Source: an uncultured Ignavibacteria bacterium (GTDB taxonomy: Bacteria > Bacteroidota > Ignavibacteria > Tepidaquicellales > OLB5). Taken from it: 64,000 nt of DNA. The stretch is from the NCBI GenBank assembly GCA_937873695.1, contig CALMYL010000013.1, forward strand, positions 62,001 through 126,000, in the 5' to 3' direction. Numbering within the stretch: the stretch's first letter is position 1; each line of letters opens with the position of its first letter. This document shows, in pieces, positions 8,525 to 16,783 of this stretch. Position numbers and translations under genes: made by a program. The notes below the pieces were generated by a model that was not told the origin of the DNA, ran no database searches, and worked only from the letters and a program-made list of their open reading frames with translations.

Positions 8525-9832
8525 TTAATACTCATCAATTATCAATTTTAATCTATCAGCCTTAAGTCTTTTATGAAGCCATTCATTCAATTTACTGCGC
8601 TCCCCGGTATTAATTTTATTCTTTGGGGCTGTAACCACAACTAGTCCGTAAGCCTCACCATTGTAGTTTGAATCATTGTAGTTTAATGAACCCGAGTAAG
8701 TACATGATGTTACCTGCGGGAAAATTGCTTTGATCTCTGTGAAGAGATCCTTGCCGCTTTCCTGTACAGCCCTGATGCTATCAATGATATTTTGTTTTTT
8801 CTGAATAGAAAGGTTCAATGAACTGATATTGTTTTTAAGTACATCAGTTTCGTTGAGATCTTTTTGAGTAAGAGAAAAACCCTGGTCTATTACTATCTCA
8901 GCATTTCCAATATCAAAATCTTTTGCACGCTTAAGTATATTTTCTTTGTGTTCACCATTTATTTCATTCCCGCCGTAGATAAGCCGGATCGTTTTGGTTT
9001 CAGGCTGAATTTCGCTTTTAATAAGATAAGCTCCTTCGAAATATGTAACACTTTCTGTGAATTTTTCAGATTCAGCAGTGAATTTTTCGTTCTGCACAAG
9101 CTTGTATCCAAAGTAGATACTCGGCAGCAGAGTTAAGAGTATTACTGCCGTAATATACCTGTTTATACGCCTTTTGTGGCTTTCAATTACATTAGAGCTT
9201 ATCTGGAATTTCAGAATCTGGGAAATTGCAACAGATGAAAGCCCGATAAATACAGTATTAATAGTAAATAAATAAAGTGCGCCTAAAAAATAATACGGTT
9301 CACCATTTGCAATCCCGTATCCTGCAGTACATAAAGGCGGCATTAGCGCTGTTGCAATAGCAGCGCCGGGTATCACATTCCCCTTAAGCTTGCTGCTGAT
9401 TGCAAGTATGCCGGCAAGTCCACCAAAAAGCGCTATAAGAACATCGTAAATTGTTGGTGAGGTTCTTGCAAGAAGTTCTGAATCTGCGGTTGAAACAGGA
9501 CTTATCGCAAAATAAACAGTTGAAGTAAGCAATGCCGTTACAACGGCAAACGAGAAGTTTTTAGCTGACTTTCTGAACAGGGTGAAATCATATGTGGCTA
9601 TGCTATAACCCATACCGTTTATGGGACCCATTAGCGGGGATATCAGCATCGCACCAATAATTACAGCTGTAGAATTGGTATTTAACCCCACAGAAGCAAT
9701 TACAATAGCAAACATCAGGATCCATAAATTAGTACCCTTAAAAACTACCCCTTGAAGTATCTGATTATGAATTGTTTCGTAATCTTCAAGTTCGGTCTGT
9801 ACATTTAAGTATTTGAATATTTTCTTAAGCAT
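8525..9832 (-). CDS. DUF389-family membrane protein
   Basis: A 435-residue multi-pass membrane protein. The N-terminal half has the DUF389 core: GTNLWILMFAIVIASVGLN, TAVIIGAMLISPLMGPI, GLAGILAISSKLKGNVIPG and ATALMPPLC, with about six helices to residue 230. The C-terminal part (about 250-435) is soluble and mixed alpha/beta, with a coiled-coil-like stretch (NNISSLNLSIQKKQNIIDSI). The family is widespread with no settled substrate; inositol or ion transport has been suggested for relatives. Confidence 0.8.
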   Translation of the reverse strand: MLKKIFKYLNVQTELEDYETIHNQILQGVVFKGTNLWILMFAIVIASVGLNTNSTAVIIGAMLISPLMGPINGMGYSIATYDFTLFRKSAKNFSFAVVTALLTSTVYFAISPVSTADSELLARTSPTIYDVLIALFGGLAGILAISSKLKGNVIPGAAIATALMPPLCTAGYGIANGEPYYFLGALYLFTINTVFIGLSSVAISQILKFQISSNVIESHKRRINRYITAVILLTLLPSIYFGYKLVQNEKFTAESEKFTESVTYFEGAYLIKSEIQPETKTIRLIYGGNEINGEHKENILKRAKDFDIGNAEIVIDQGFSLTQKDLNETDVLKNNISSLNLSIQKKQNIIDSIRAVQESGKDLFTEIKAIFPQVTSCTYSGSLNYNDSNYNGEAYGLVVVTAPKNKINTGERSKLNEWLHKRLKADRLKLIIDEY

Positions 9833-9901
9833 TTACCGGTATCAAATTAACATTTAATATTTCAAAGATCAACTTCTGCCTGTATAAACAGGCCGTTCTG
9901 T

Positions 9902-10495
9902 TTAAATCGTCCATTCATCATGAATTATTCCAACAAGGTAATATTTACCTTCATATTCTTTATACACAAGCCTCAATGCCCGCCAATCCATACCGCCGTA
10001 TTTTTCATCAAAGCCCGAAAAATAGCTTTCAGTATAAACAGCACCCGGGTAAATTTCTTTCAGATTATCAAGATCACTGCCATGGCTTGATTTTGAATTC
10101 ACCGTAGTTTTTTCAGCATTCAAAAAATCAACATCATAAACAAACTTCCTGAAATACTCTTTAAATGTCATTCTAATCGGGTCACCTGATCCGTCAAAAG
10201 AACCCCATAATCTCTTTTTAGCGGATTTCACCGCGGGTTTATAAGTGATGTTCGTGAATTTCCGGTCAGATGTTGTATCAATGTATGCGTAAGGCGAAAA
10301 CCTTACACCCATTTCAGGGTGAATGTACCTTGTAAGTTCAGTATAATTCTTATTCTTAAAAATTTCAAGAACCTCTTTGGATATAGTGAGTATAATTGAA
10401 TCTTGATCTCCATAACTGTTCTGAATAATTTGCGTTTCACCGGCATAACAAACAGAAGTTGATACAATGAATAGAAAAATTATCACGGGTTTCAT
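9902..10495 (-). CDS. Secreted protein of unknown function
   Basis: A 197-residue protein with an N-terminal signal peptide (about 18 residues ending CYAG). The mature region begins with a helix (LTISKEVLEIFKNKNYTELTRYIHPEMGVRFSPY) that recalls the start of NTF2-like or DUF4348-type secreted domains, followed by beta-rich sequence ending YYLVGIIHDEWTI. The ILxxFKxKNYxxLxxYIHPxxGVxFSPYxYI pattern is common in secreted proteins of Bacteroidota. No catalytic residues were recognised. It is divergent from the peptidase E gene, with a shared 180-nt upstream region. Confidence 0.6.
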   Translation of the reverse strand: MKPVIIFLFIVSTSVCYAGETQIIQNSYGDQDSIILTISKEVLEIFKNKNYTELTRYIHPEMGVRFSPYAYIDTTSDRKFTNITYKPAVKSAKKRLWGSFDGSGDPIRMTFKEYFRKFVYDVDFLNAEKTTVNSKSSHGSDLDNLKEIYPGAVYTESYFSGFDEKYGGMDWRALRLVYKEYEGKYYLVGIIHDEWTI

Positions 10496-10625
10496 AACTT
10501 TTTGTGATTAAGTTTTTATGAGCGGTTCTTTCAAATTTAGCTATACTAATTAAAGATTACAATTACATACAAACAACAAAATTTAACAAATATAGCATTT
10601 AATTTCTCCCTTATTTTAACGATTT

Positions 10626-10656
10626 TTGTCAATTCATAAAACAATTTATAAGTTTA
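10626..10656 (+). promoter_or_regulatory. Predicted promoter of the peptidase E-SnoaL gene
   Basis: TTGTCA at 10626-10631, a 17-nt spacer, then TAAGTTTA at 10649-10656, 20 nt before the ATG at 10676. This fits both a sigma-70 spacing and the TAnnTTTG-like -7 element of Bacteroidota. Predicted by eye only. Confidence 0.45.
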
Positions 10657-10675
10657 TTAAGGCGAATACACTACT

Positions 10676-11905
10676 ATGCTGAAATCGCTGTCAAAAATTA
10701 CGCGCAAGATCTCTTCGCATATTAACAGGAATGTTACAAAACAGAACCAGGGGCATATTATCGCTCTGGGCGGCGGAGGATTTTCAGATCAGCCCGATAA
10801 TCTGTTGCTTGATGAGTACCTGTTACTTCAGACCAATAAGGCAAAACCCAAAGTATTATTTCTGCCGACTGCAGGGGGCGACCATGAAGACTACATCGCG
10901 AAATTCTATAGGGCATATAATAAATTTAACTGCAAACCAACGCACCTTTCGCTTTCAAAAAAAACGATTCCTTTTAAAAAACTGGAGCAGTTAGTTTTAA
11001 ACCAGGACCTCATATTTGTCGGCGGGGGGAGTCCGAAGTTTTTAATGCAGGTATGGCGTAAAACGGGGCTTGACCGCATCATAAAAAAAGCATGGAAGCA
11101 GGGTATTGTGCTGAGCGGTATGTCAGCAGGTGCAATTTGCTGGTATGAAGATGGCTACCAGAATCCCAAAGATGATATATGGCGGAGAATAAGCTGCCTC
11201 GGATTCCTTGAAGGAAGCTTTTGCCCCCATTTTGATAAACGCGGTGAGCTGCGCAGCGCGTACAGGAAAATGATATCTTCAGGTGAAATAGACAGCGGTT
11301 ACGGCGTGCAGGATGGTGTTGCGCTCCACTACGTTGGCACCGAATTGAAATACATAATATCAAGCTCACCTGATGCAAAGGCTTATATTGTTAAGAAGGC
11401 TGCGTTCAGGGTCACTGAAAAAGAACTGAAGCCAACTTATCTTGGAATACTTCATGAAGCGCATAAGCTTGATTCAAAGTCAGAAGCTAATGATGATGAT
11501 TTGCTTATTGATAATTCAGAAATTGTCCGCCAATATATCAAGCTCATAAATGAGCATGATATTACGGGTCTGCTTGCAATGACCTCAGGTGATGCTGTGT
11601 TTATTGATTCAATGGGAATTGATACAAAGGGTGTAACTAATATGCGCAAAGCATGGGATGTTCTGCTTACATTCTTCCCTGATTACACTGTGATAGTAAA
11701 AGATATCATCAGCAAGAACGGAATGGTCGCGGTTTTCGGTACAGCAAAAGGTACACTAGCCACCGATGGCAAAATACTTGCCGAGAATAAGTTCGAAATT
11801 CCGGCATCATGGACAGCCACAGTTGAGAACGGCAAGATTACCAAATGGCGCGTGTATGCTGATAACCAGCCCGTGAGGAAGCTGATTGAGAAGAATAGAA
11901 AGTAA
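10676..11905 (+). CDS. Peptidase E (S51) fused to a C-terminal SnoaL-like domain
   Basis: A 409-residue protein with two domains. Residues about 25-255 are an S51 peptidase/cyanophycinase-like domain: IIALGGGGF (28-36), LFLPTAGGD, IFVGGGSP, the nucleophile elbow SGMSAGAICW with Ser150, then CPHFDKR (His185) and GYGVQDGVALHY. Residues about 280-400 resemble SnoaL/NTF2-like folds (EIVRQYIKLINEHDITGLLAMTSGDAVFIDSMG ending KITKWRVYADN). The two are joined by a charged linker rich in S, D and E. The peptidase family cleaves Asp-X dipeptides or related substrates; the SnoaL part may be an enzyme or a small-ligand pocket. No signal peptide, so cytoplasmic. The stop is clean and the frame uninterrupted, so the fusion appears genuine. 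Confidence 0.82.
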   Translation: MLKSLSKITRKISSHINRNVTKQNQGHIIALGGGGFSDQPDNLLLDEYLLLQTNKAKPKVLFLPTAGGDHEDYIAKFYRAYNKFNCKPTHLSLSKKTIPFKKLEQLVLNQDLIFVGGGSPKFLMQVWRKTGLDRIIKKAWKQGIVLSGMSAGAICWYEDGYQNPKDDIWRRISCLGFLEGSFCPHFDKRGELRSAYRKMISSGEIDSGYGVQDGVALHYVGTELKYIISSSPDAKAYIVKKAAFRVTEKELKPTYLGILHEAHKLDSKSEANDDDLLIDNSEIVRQYIKLINEHDITGLLAMTSGDAVFIDSMGIDTKGVTNMRKAWDVLLTFFPDYTVIVKDIISKNGMVAVFGTAKGTLATDGKILAENKFEIPASWTATVENGKITKWRVYADNQPVRKLIEKNRK

Positions 11906-12108
11906 AACGTTATCCCGCTAAGCAGAAGAGCGGGACCGCAAAAAACGCGGAAAGGCAAAAAGCAAAAGGTAAAAATTAACATATTGTAATCTAAGCTAGT
12001 TGATTAGTTTTTTATTTAAATTTACTCTAGAGTTTCTTAATGACAAATTTTTTAAATTATCAATGGATTGGATCTACAAAAATCATAAAAAAATTATGTA
12101 TATTATAA

Positions 12109-12257
12109 TTGCCACGACCTTTAGGTCGTGGCCTACATAGCAAATTTAATCCGGCTTTAGCCGCTAACACATAATCAATTGTTGGGTTTTAAAAGCTTAA
12201 GGGCTAAAGCCCATCTTATATTAATCTTTTAACCACGACCTAAAGGTCGTGGCAATT
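12109..12257. repeat. Composite nested-palindrome element, copy 1 (about 150 bp)
   Basis: Outer arms are each a near-perfect palindrome built on CCACGACCT/AGGTCGTGG (12112-12131 and 12232-12252). They flank two inner hairpins based on CGGCTTTAGCCG (about 12152-12163) and GGGCTAAAGCCC (about 12201-12212). The same architecture recurs at 29587-29716, and the outer hairpin alone occurs at 13586-13615. The 431-nt gap 11906-12336 contains nothing else I recognise; the purT promoter must lie within or after the element. Confidence 0.8.
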
Positions 12258-12336
12258 ATTTTAAAGAAACAACCATAATAAAGATTAAGTTTTTTGCTGG
12301 TGAATTCGAAATTTCAATTTTAGAAATAATCTATTC

Positions 12337-13503
12337 ATGATAAAAAAAATTCTATTGTTAGGCTCAGGTGAATTGGGCAAGGAGTTTGTCATCGCCGCGA
12401 AGCGGCTGGGGCAGTATGTTATTGCTGTTGATTCATACAACAATGCCCCGGCGCAGCAGGTTGCAGATGAACGCGAAGTGATAAATATGCTCTCGGGTGA
12501 TGAACTTGATAAGATTGTTGCTAAACATGAACCCAATATCATCGTTCCTGAAATTGAAGCAATACGTACAGAAAGGTTTTACGATTACGAAAAACAGGGG
12601 TACCAGGTTGTGCCTAGCGCAAGAGCCGCTAATTTCACAATGAACCGCAAAGCTATCCGTGATCTTGCCGCAAAAGAACTTGGACTTAAAACCGCGCCTT
12701 ATAAATACGCTTCAACACTTGATGATTTCAGAAGTGCCGTAAAAGAGATTGGGACTCCCTGTGTTGTTAAGCCGCTAATGTCATCATCAGGCAAGGGGCA
12801 ATCGGTAATTAAAAATGAAGATGATATCGATAAGGCATGGGAGTATGCTTCAACAGGCGGCAGGGGTGATTACAATGAAGTTATAATAGAAGGGTTCATT
12901 AACTTCTTTACTGAAATTACACTGCTTACAGTTACGCAGAAAAACGGCAAAACCCTGTTTTGCCCGCCAATCGGCCACAGGCAGGAGCGCGGCGATTACC
13001 AGGAAAGCTGGCAGCCCTGCGCAATATCACCTGAACACCTTTCGGAAGCACAAATGATGGCGGATAAGGTCACGCGCGCGCTTACGGGTTTTGGCATATG
13101 GGGAGTTGAGTTTTTCCTTGCCTCAGACGGGGTGTATTTCAGTGAGCTCTCACCCCGCCCGCACGATACAGGCATGGTTACACTTGCCGGCACACAGAAC
13201 TTCAATGAGTTTGAGCTTCATTTAAGGGCAATACTGGGACTTGATATCCCTGAAATCACTTTAGAGCGTGCCGGCGCAAGCGCCGTGGTGCTTGCGGGTG
13301 ATGATAATTCAAACCAGCCCGTTTACACCGGACTAGAAGACGCCGCCAAATATCCAAAATCTGATATAAAGATTTTCGGTAAACCCAATACACGCAGGTA
13401 TCGCAGAATGGGAGTCGCCCTGGCAAACGATAGCCCGGATGCATCGACCGATGAGCTTCGCAAGAAGGCAAAAGAAATTGCAGGTAAGATAAACGTTAAT
13501 TAA
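12337..13503 (+). CDS. purT: Formate-dependent phosphoribosylglycinamide formyltransferase
   Basis: A 388-residue ATP-grasp enzyme that makes formyl-GAR from GAR, formate and ATP in purine synthesis (E. coli PurT is 392 residues). Visible features are [12 protein letters not shown] (6-17), [24 protein letters not shown], the ATP-grasp lid [14 protein letters not shown], the ligand segment [26 protein letters not shown] and the closing [13 protein letters not shown]. The gene is isolated, with palindromic repeats on both sides and no other purine gene in the window. Confidence 0.95.
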   Translation: MIKKILLLGSGELGKEFVIAAKRLGQYVIAVDSYNNAPAQQVADEREVINMLSGDELDKIVAKHEPNIIVPEIEAIRTERFYDYEKQGYQVVPSARAANFTMNRKAIRDLAAKELGLKTAPYKYASTLDDFRSAVKEIGTPCVVKPLMSSSGKGQSVIKNEDDIDKAWEYASTGGRGDYNEVIIEGFINFFTEITLLTVTQKNGKTLFCPPIGHRQERGDYQESWQPCAISPEHLSEAQMMADKVTRALTGFGIWGVEFFLASDGVYFSELSPRPHDTGMVTLAGTQNFNEFELHLRAILGLDIPEITLERAGASAVVLAGDDNSNQPVYTGLEDAAKYPKSDIKIFGKPNTRRYRRMGVALANDSPDASTDELRKKAKEIAGKINVN

Positions 13504-13585
13504 ATTTAACCTCACCTCAAAACTTCTTACCAAAAAGGAAGTAATGAGAAAAGCTGTGAGTTTTTATATCATATTAAAATAACAT

Positions 13586-13615
13586 AATTGCCACGACCTA
13601 AAGGTCGTGGCAATT
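13586..13615. repeat. 30-bp perfect palindrome of the CCACGACCT family
   Basis: AATTGCCACGACCT followed by its reverse complement with a two-base centre. It matches the terminal hairpin of the composite elements at 12109-12257 and 29587-29716, and lies in the 179-nt gap between purT and a methyltransferase gene. With copy 1 it brackets purT. It could also act as a weak terminator, though no T-run follows. Confidence 0.8.
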
Positions 13616-13682
13616 AAGATATAGAGTCAATATATTTATTTGAACTTGTTATGCAAAAAGATAAGCTTAGTTAGTTACAATC

Positions 13683-14477
13683 ATGGAAAAATACATAGAA
13701 GTAAACCGCGATTTGTGGAATAAAAAAACACCTGTTCATGTAACATCTGAATTCTATGATGTCGCATCATTTAAGAAAGGGAAGTCGTCGCTTAATCCCG
13801 CGGAGCTTGAAGCGTTGGGCGATGTTTCAGGTAAATCACTCCTGCATCTGCAGTGCCACTTTGGGATGGATACACTTAGCTGGGCAAGACTCGGAGCTAA
13901 AGTTACAGGTGTTGATCTGGCCGATAAAGCAATTGATGCCGCAAGGGAATTAAATGCTGAACTAGGTCTTGACGCGGAATTCATTTGTTCTGATGTATTT
14001 GATCTTAAGAATGTGCTTGATAAAAAGTACGATATCGTATTTACATCATACGGCACAATTGGCTGGCTGCCTGATCTTGATAAATGGGCGGATATTGTTT
14101 CGCACTTTTTAAAGCCCGGAGGGACATTTTTTATCGCGGAATTTCACCCCGTAAGATGGATGTATGATGATGACTGCGTTAAGATGGATTATTCGTATTT
14201 TAACATTGAGCCAATTATTGAGGAAGTGGGGCATTCTTACGCTGATAAAGAAAGGGCAATTGATCAGTTATCATATGGATGGAATCACCCCTTAAGCGAT
14301 GTTTTTTCAGCCTTGCTGAAACAAAACATGCACATCACTGAGTTTAAGGAATACCCGTACAGCTATTATAAGTGTTTTAATAATACTGTACAAAATGAGC
14401 TTGGATATTATGAAATTAAAGGAATTGAAGGAAAAATGCCGTTAATGTACAGTATTAAGGCAATAAAACCGAAATAA
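13683..14477 (+). CDS. Class I SAM-dependent methyltransferase
   Basis: A 264-residue methyltransferase. The SAM-binding motif I region is LLHLQCHFGMDTLSWARLGA with VTGVDLADKAID following it; motif IV/V include DIVFTSYGTIGWLPDLDKWA and LKPGGTFFIAEFHPV. This HLQCHFG variant is typical of a widespread bacterial methyltransferase subfamily of unknown substrate. It is the first gene of a run of eight co-directional genes reaching 21040. Confidence 0.85.
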   Translation: MEKYIEVNRDLWNKKTPVHVTSEFYDVASFKKGKSSLNPAELEALGDVSGKSLLHLQCHFGMDTLSWARLGAKVTGVDLADKAIDAARELNAELGLDAEFICSDVFDLKNVLDKKYDIVFTSYGTIGWLPDLDKWADIVSHFLKPGGTFFIAEFHPVRWMYDDDCVKMDYSYFNIEPIIEEVGHSYADKERAIDQLSYGWNHPLSDVFSALLKQNMHITEFKEYPYSYYKCFNNTVQNELGYYEIKGIEGKMPLMYSIKAIKPK

Positions 14478-14625
14478 ATCAGAGAAATCCAACCTGAAAA
14501 ACAAAGAGCAGCAAACCGGTAACGGGCAGCTTAAAGAAGTTACAACAAACGAGAACGCGCAGAATGTTGTAACTTATTACGAAGATACGGGACTTGATTA
14601 CGGCAAATGGAGCCGTGAGTATAAT

Positions 14626-15408
14626 ATGCATTTCGGGTATTACAGGTTCCCAATGATACCGCTTTGGCGCGAGCAGATGCTTGATGCTATGAACCGGTAC
14701 GTGATAGAAAATCTTAAGCTGGGTGAGGATGATAAAATTGTGTATGACCTTGGCTGCGGACTAGCTGCGCCTTGCAGGACATTTGCGAAAATGTACCCGG
14801 AAAAAAAAGTTAAAGGCATTACAATTGTAGAGTGGCAGATAGAAAAAGCAAAAGAGCTTAACCGCGCGAAAAATATTGACGGGAAAATTGAATTGATCTT
14901 GGGTGATTATACCAATCTGCCATTTGAAAACAATTCCGCTGACGCAGCTTACGCGCTTGAAAGCGCATGCCACTGCCCGGGTGATGATAAAGCGGCATTC
15001 GTTAAGGAAATGATGCGCGTCCTTAAACCCGGTAAGAATTTTGTGATAGCTGACGGATTTTTGAAGCGTCCTTCAGGTAAGTTTTACCCGCTGCTTAAAT
15101 ACTGCTATAATGAAATATGCAAAGGATGGGCCCTGCCCTCATTCCCAAATGTAAACGGAGTAATTGAGCAGCTAAAACTCAACGGGGCAGAAAATATCAA
15201 AGTGATAGATCTTTCATTCAGGGTTGCGCCATCGGTTATGCATGCGCCGTTTACAGTCGTAAGTTTTGTGTTAAAGAAAATGCTGCAGGTCGAAAAACTG
15301 AATTCGGTAAGGATAGGACATTTAAAAGCGTGTTTCCTTGGGTTATTTATGGGAATGCACCGCGGCAGTTTTTCTTATTTAATGATAACAGGAAATAAAA
15401 AAACATAA
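14626..15408 (+). CDS. SAM-dependent methyltransferase (start probably upstream, at CTG 14494)
   Basis: The ATG-initiated form has 260 residues with motif I VYDLGCGLAAPCRTFAKMYP, IVEWQIEKAKELN, DYTNLPFENNSADAAYALESACHCP and VLKPGKNFVIADGF. This resembles sterol/tocopherol-type small-molecule methyltransferases. The frame is open and protein-like well upstream: it reads VVTYYEDTGLDYGKWSREYN directly into MHFGYY, which is the conserved N-terminal cap of these enzymes. Between 14494 and 14626 there is no ATG, GTG or TTG; the only near-canonical start is CTG at 14494, 17 nt after the previous stop. That form would be 304 residues. Substrate unknown. Confidence 0.83.
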   Translation: MHFGYYRFPMIPLWREQMLDAMNRYVIENLKLGEDDKIVYDLGCGLAAPCRTFAKMYPEKKVKGITIVEWQIEKAKELNRAKNIDGKIELILGDYTNLPFENNSADAAYALESACHCPGDDKAAFVKEMMRVLKPGKNFVIADGFLKRPSGKFYPLLKYCYNEICKGWALPSFPNVNGVIEQLKLNGAENIKVIDLSFRVAPSVMHAPFTVVSFVLKKMLQVEKLNSVRIGHLKACFLGLFMGMHRGSFSYLMITGNKKT

Positions 15409-15415
15409 TCTATAT

Positions 15416-15880
15416 ATGAAAACAATATTTTTATTTTTGATACTTTCATCTGTATGTTATTCGCAATCATCAAAAGAGCTCATCGGTTCATGGCAGGCTG
15501 CTCCGCATGTTGCAGCAGGGTATGATGATACATTCACATTCAATGATGACGGCACATTTTATTATTTCAACAATCAGATGAATTGCGCCAAAAGGGAAGT
15601 GGGCTATGGCGGTATTTGGGAACTTAAAGGCAAATCAATTCAGCTTATAATAAAATATTATGATATTGAAAAGGGCGGATGGCTTGAGCCATCTGACGGA
15701 AGCTGCGGCAGTGATTCAATGCTTGTTGGCTCAACAATTGTTAAAGTAATGATAATTCCCTACGAGCAGGAAGTGCTAAGAATTGCTAACTATAAAATTG
15801 AAACGGAAGATGGTACAGACAGATACACCATGGAAATAAACAACAGGAAGCACTGGTATTTTTCTAAATTTGAATATTAA
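15416..15880 (+). CDS. Secreted lipocalin-like small protein
   Basis: A 154-residue protein with a signal peptide (MKTIFLFLILSSVCYSQ). The mature part starts with ELIGSWQAAP and FTFNDDGTFYYF, the N-terminal strand pattern of lipocalin-like domains (GxW then xFxxDGTF), and is beta-rich to the end. Four Cys residues could form disulfides in the periplasm (NCAK, GSCG). The start lies 7 nt after the preceding stop, so it is probably translated from the same transcript. Ligand unknown. Confidence 0.6.
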   Translation: MKTIFLFLILSSVCYSQSSKELIGSWQAAPHVAAGYDDTFTFNDDGTFYYFNNQMNCAKREVGYGGIWELKGKSIQLIIKYYDIEKGGWLEPSDGSCGSDSMLVGSTIVKVMIIPYEQEVLRIANYKIETEDGTDRYTMEINNRKHWYFSKFEY

Positions 15881-15886
15881 TAAAAA

Positions 15887-16771
15887 GTGAAAGTAGTAAA
15901 ACTTACAGAAAATAACATCCCGGCATTCAAATCGTACTTCAAACAATTCTCGCATGAGCAGGATGAATCGAATCCGCCGCTGGATGATTTTACTGTTGGC
16001 GAAAATGACCCTGTTTACCTTCTTGTTAAGGATAACGAGATTCGCGGCGCAGCCGCTTTGATGCTGCACCCAGAATACCGGGAGGTCAGTCAGGCACGGC
16101 TAAGGATGTTCCATGCCGCCGATGGCGATTATTTATCCTATTTAAAGCTCTTAAACAGCATATTATTACATACTTCGGGGCTCACTTCTATTTACGGTTT
16201 TATTGAAGATAATTACAGCAATATTGCAAAAATATGGGAAGACCTTGGGTTTGAATCCCGCCGGTTTGCATGGATACTTATTCGTGATACCAAAGATTAT
16301 ACCAAACCGCAATTCCCCGAAGGATACGAACTGCGCACCTTCCGCGAGGGAATTGATGAAGAGAACTGGTGTAATATCATTAACGATGCATTTGGCCATT
16401 CATTAGGCCATGTGCGTATGACGCCCGAGCGTTTAAAACACTGGAGGCTTGACCCTGCATATATTGATGGCGGTATGAAATTACTTTGGAATGATAGTGT
16501 ACCGGTTGCTACACTGAGTTTGACAAACGAAGAACATAAAGGCGAAGATCTGATCTTTATAGAAGCTATAGGAGTAGCAGGTGATTACCAGGGAAAAGGT
16601 TTAGGGAAAAATCTTTTAAGGACAGGTATTCAGTATGCCGCTGATAGCGGTTCCCCGGGAGTAATGCTTTCTGTCAACGGTGAAAATGAAAAAGCCGCCG
16701 ATATGTATTTCCGCGAAGGATTTAAAAAGGAAGCCCTTTATAAGTGTTACTATTTGGATATGAAAAATTAA
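15887..16771 (+). CDS. GNAT acetyltransferase, tandem-domain type
   Basis: A 294-residue protein starting at GTG (MKVVKLTENNIPAFKSYFKQF). The C-terminal half is a good GNAT domain with an acetyl-CoA loop (IEAIGVAGDYQGKGLGKNLL) and MYFREGFKKEALYKCYYLDM. The N-terminal half (1-150) looks like a degenerate second GNAT domain, the layout of mycothiol synthase-like proteins. It begins 6 nt after the previous gene. The substrate cannot be told from sequence. Confidence 0.8.
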   Translation: MKVVKLTENNIPAFKSYFKQFSHEQDESNPPLDDFTVGENDPVYLLVKDNEIRGAAALMLHPEYREVSQARLRMFHAADGDYLSYLKLLNSILLHTSGLTSIYGFIEDNYSNIAKIWEDLGFESRRFAWILIRDTKDYTKPQFPEGYELRTFREGIDEENWCNIINDAFGHSLGHVRMTPERLKHWRLDPAYIDGGMKLLWNDSVPVATLSLTNEEHKGEDLIFIEAIGVAGDYQGKGLGKNLLRTGIQYAADSGSPGVMLSVNGENEKAADMYFREGFKKEALYKCYYLDMKN

Positions 16772-16783
16772 TTCAACTATATA

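Noticed and set aside
12109-12257. Composite element considered as a tRNA or riboswitch
   Set aside because: No cloverleaf, no T-loop or anticodon arrangement, and recurrence next to unrelated genes in either direction. A regulatory aptamer would be expected upstream of related genes.
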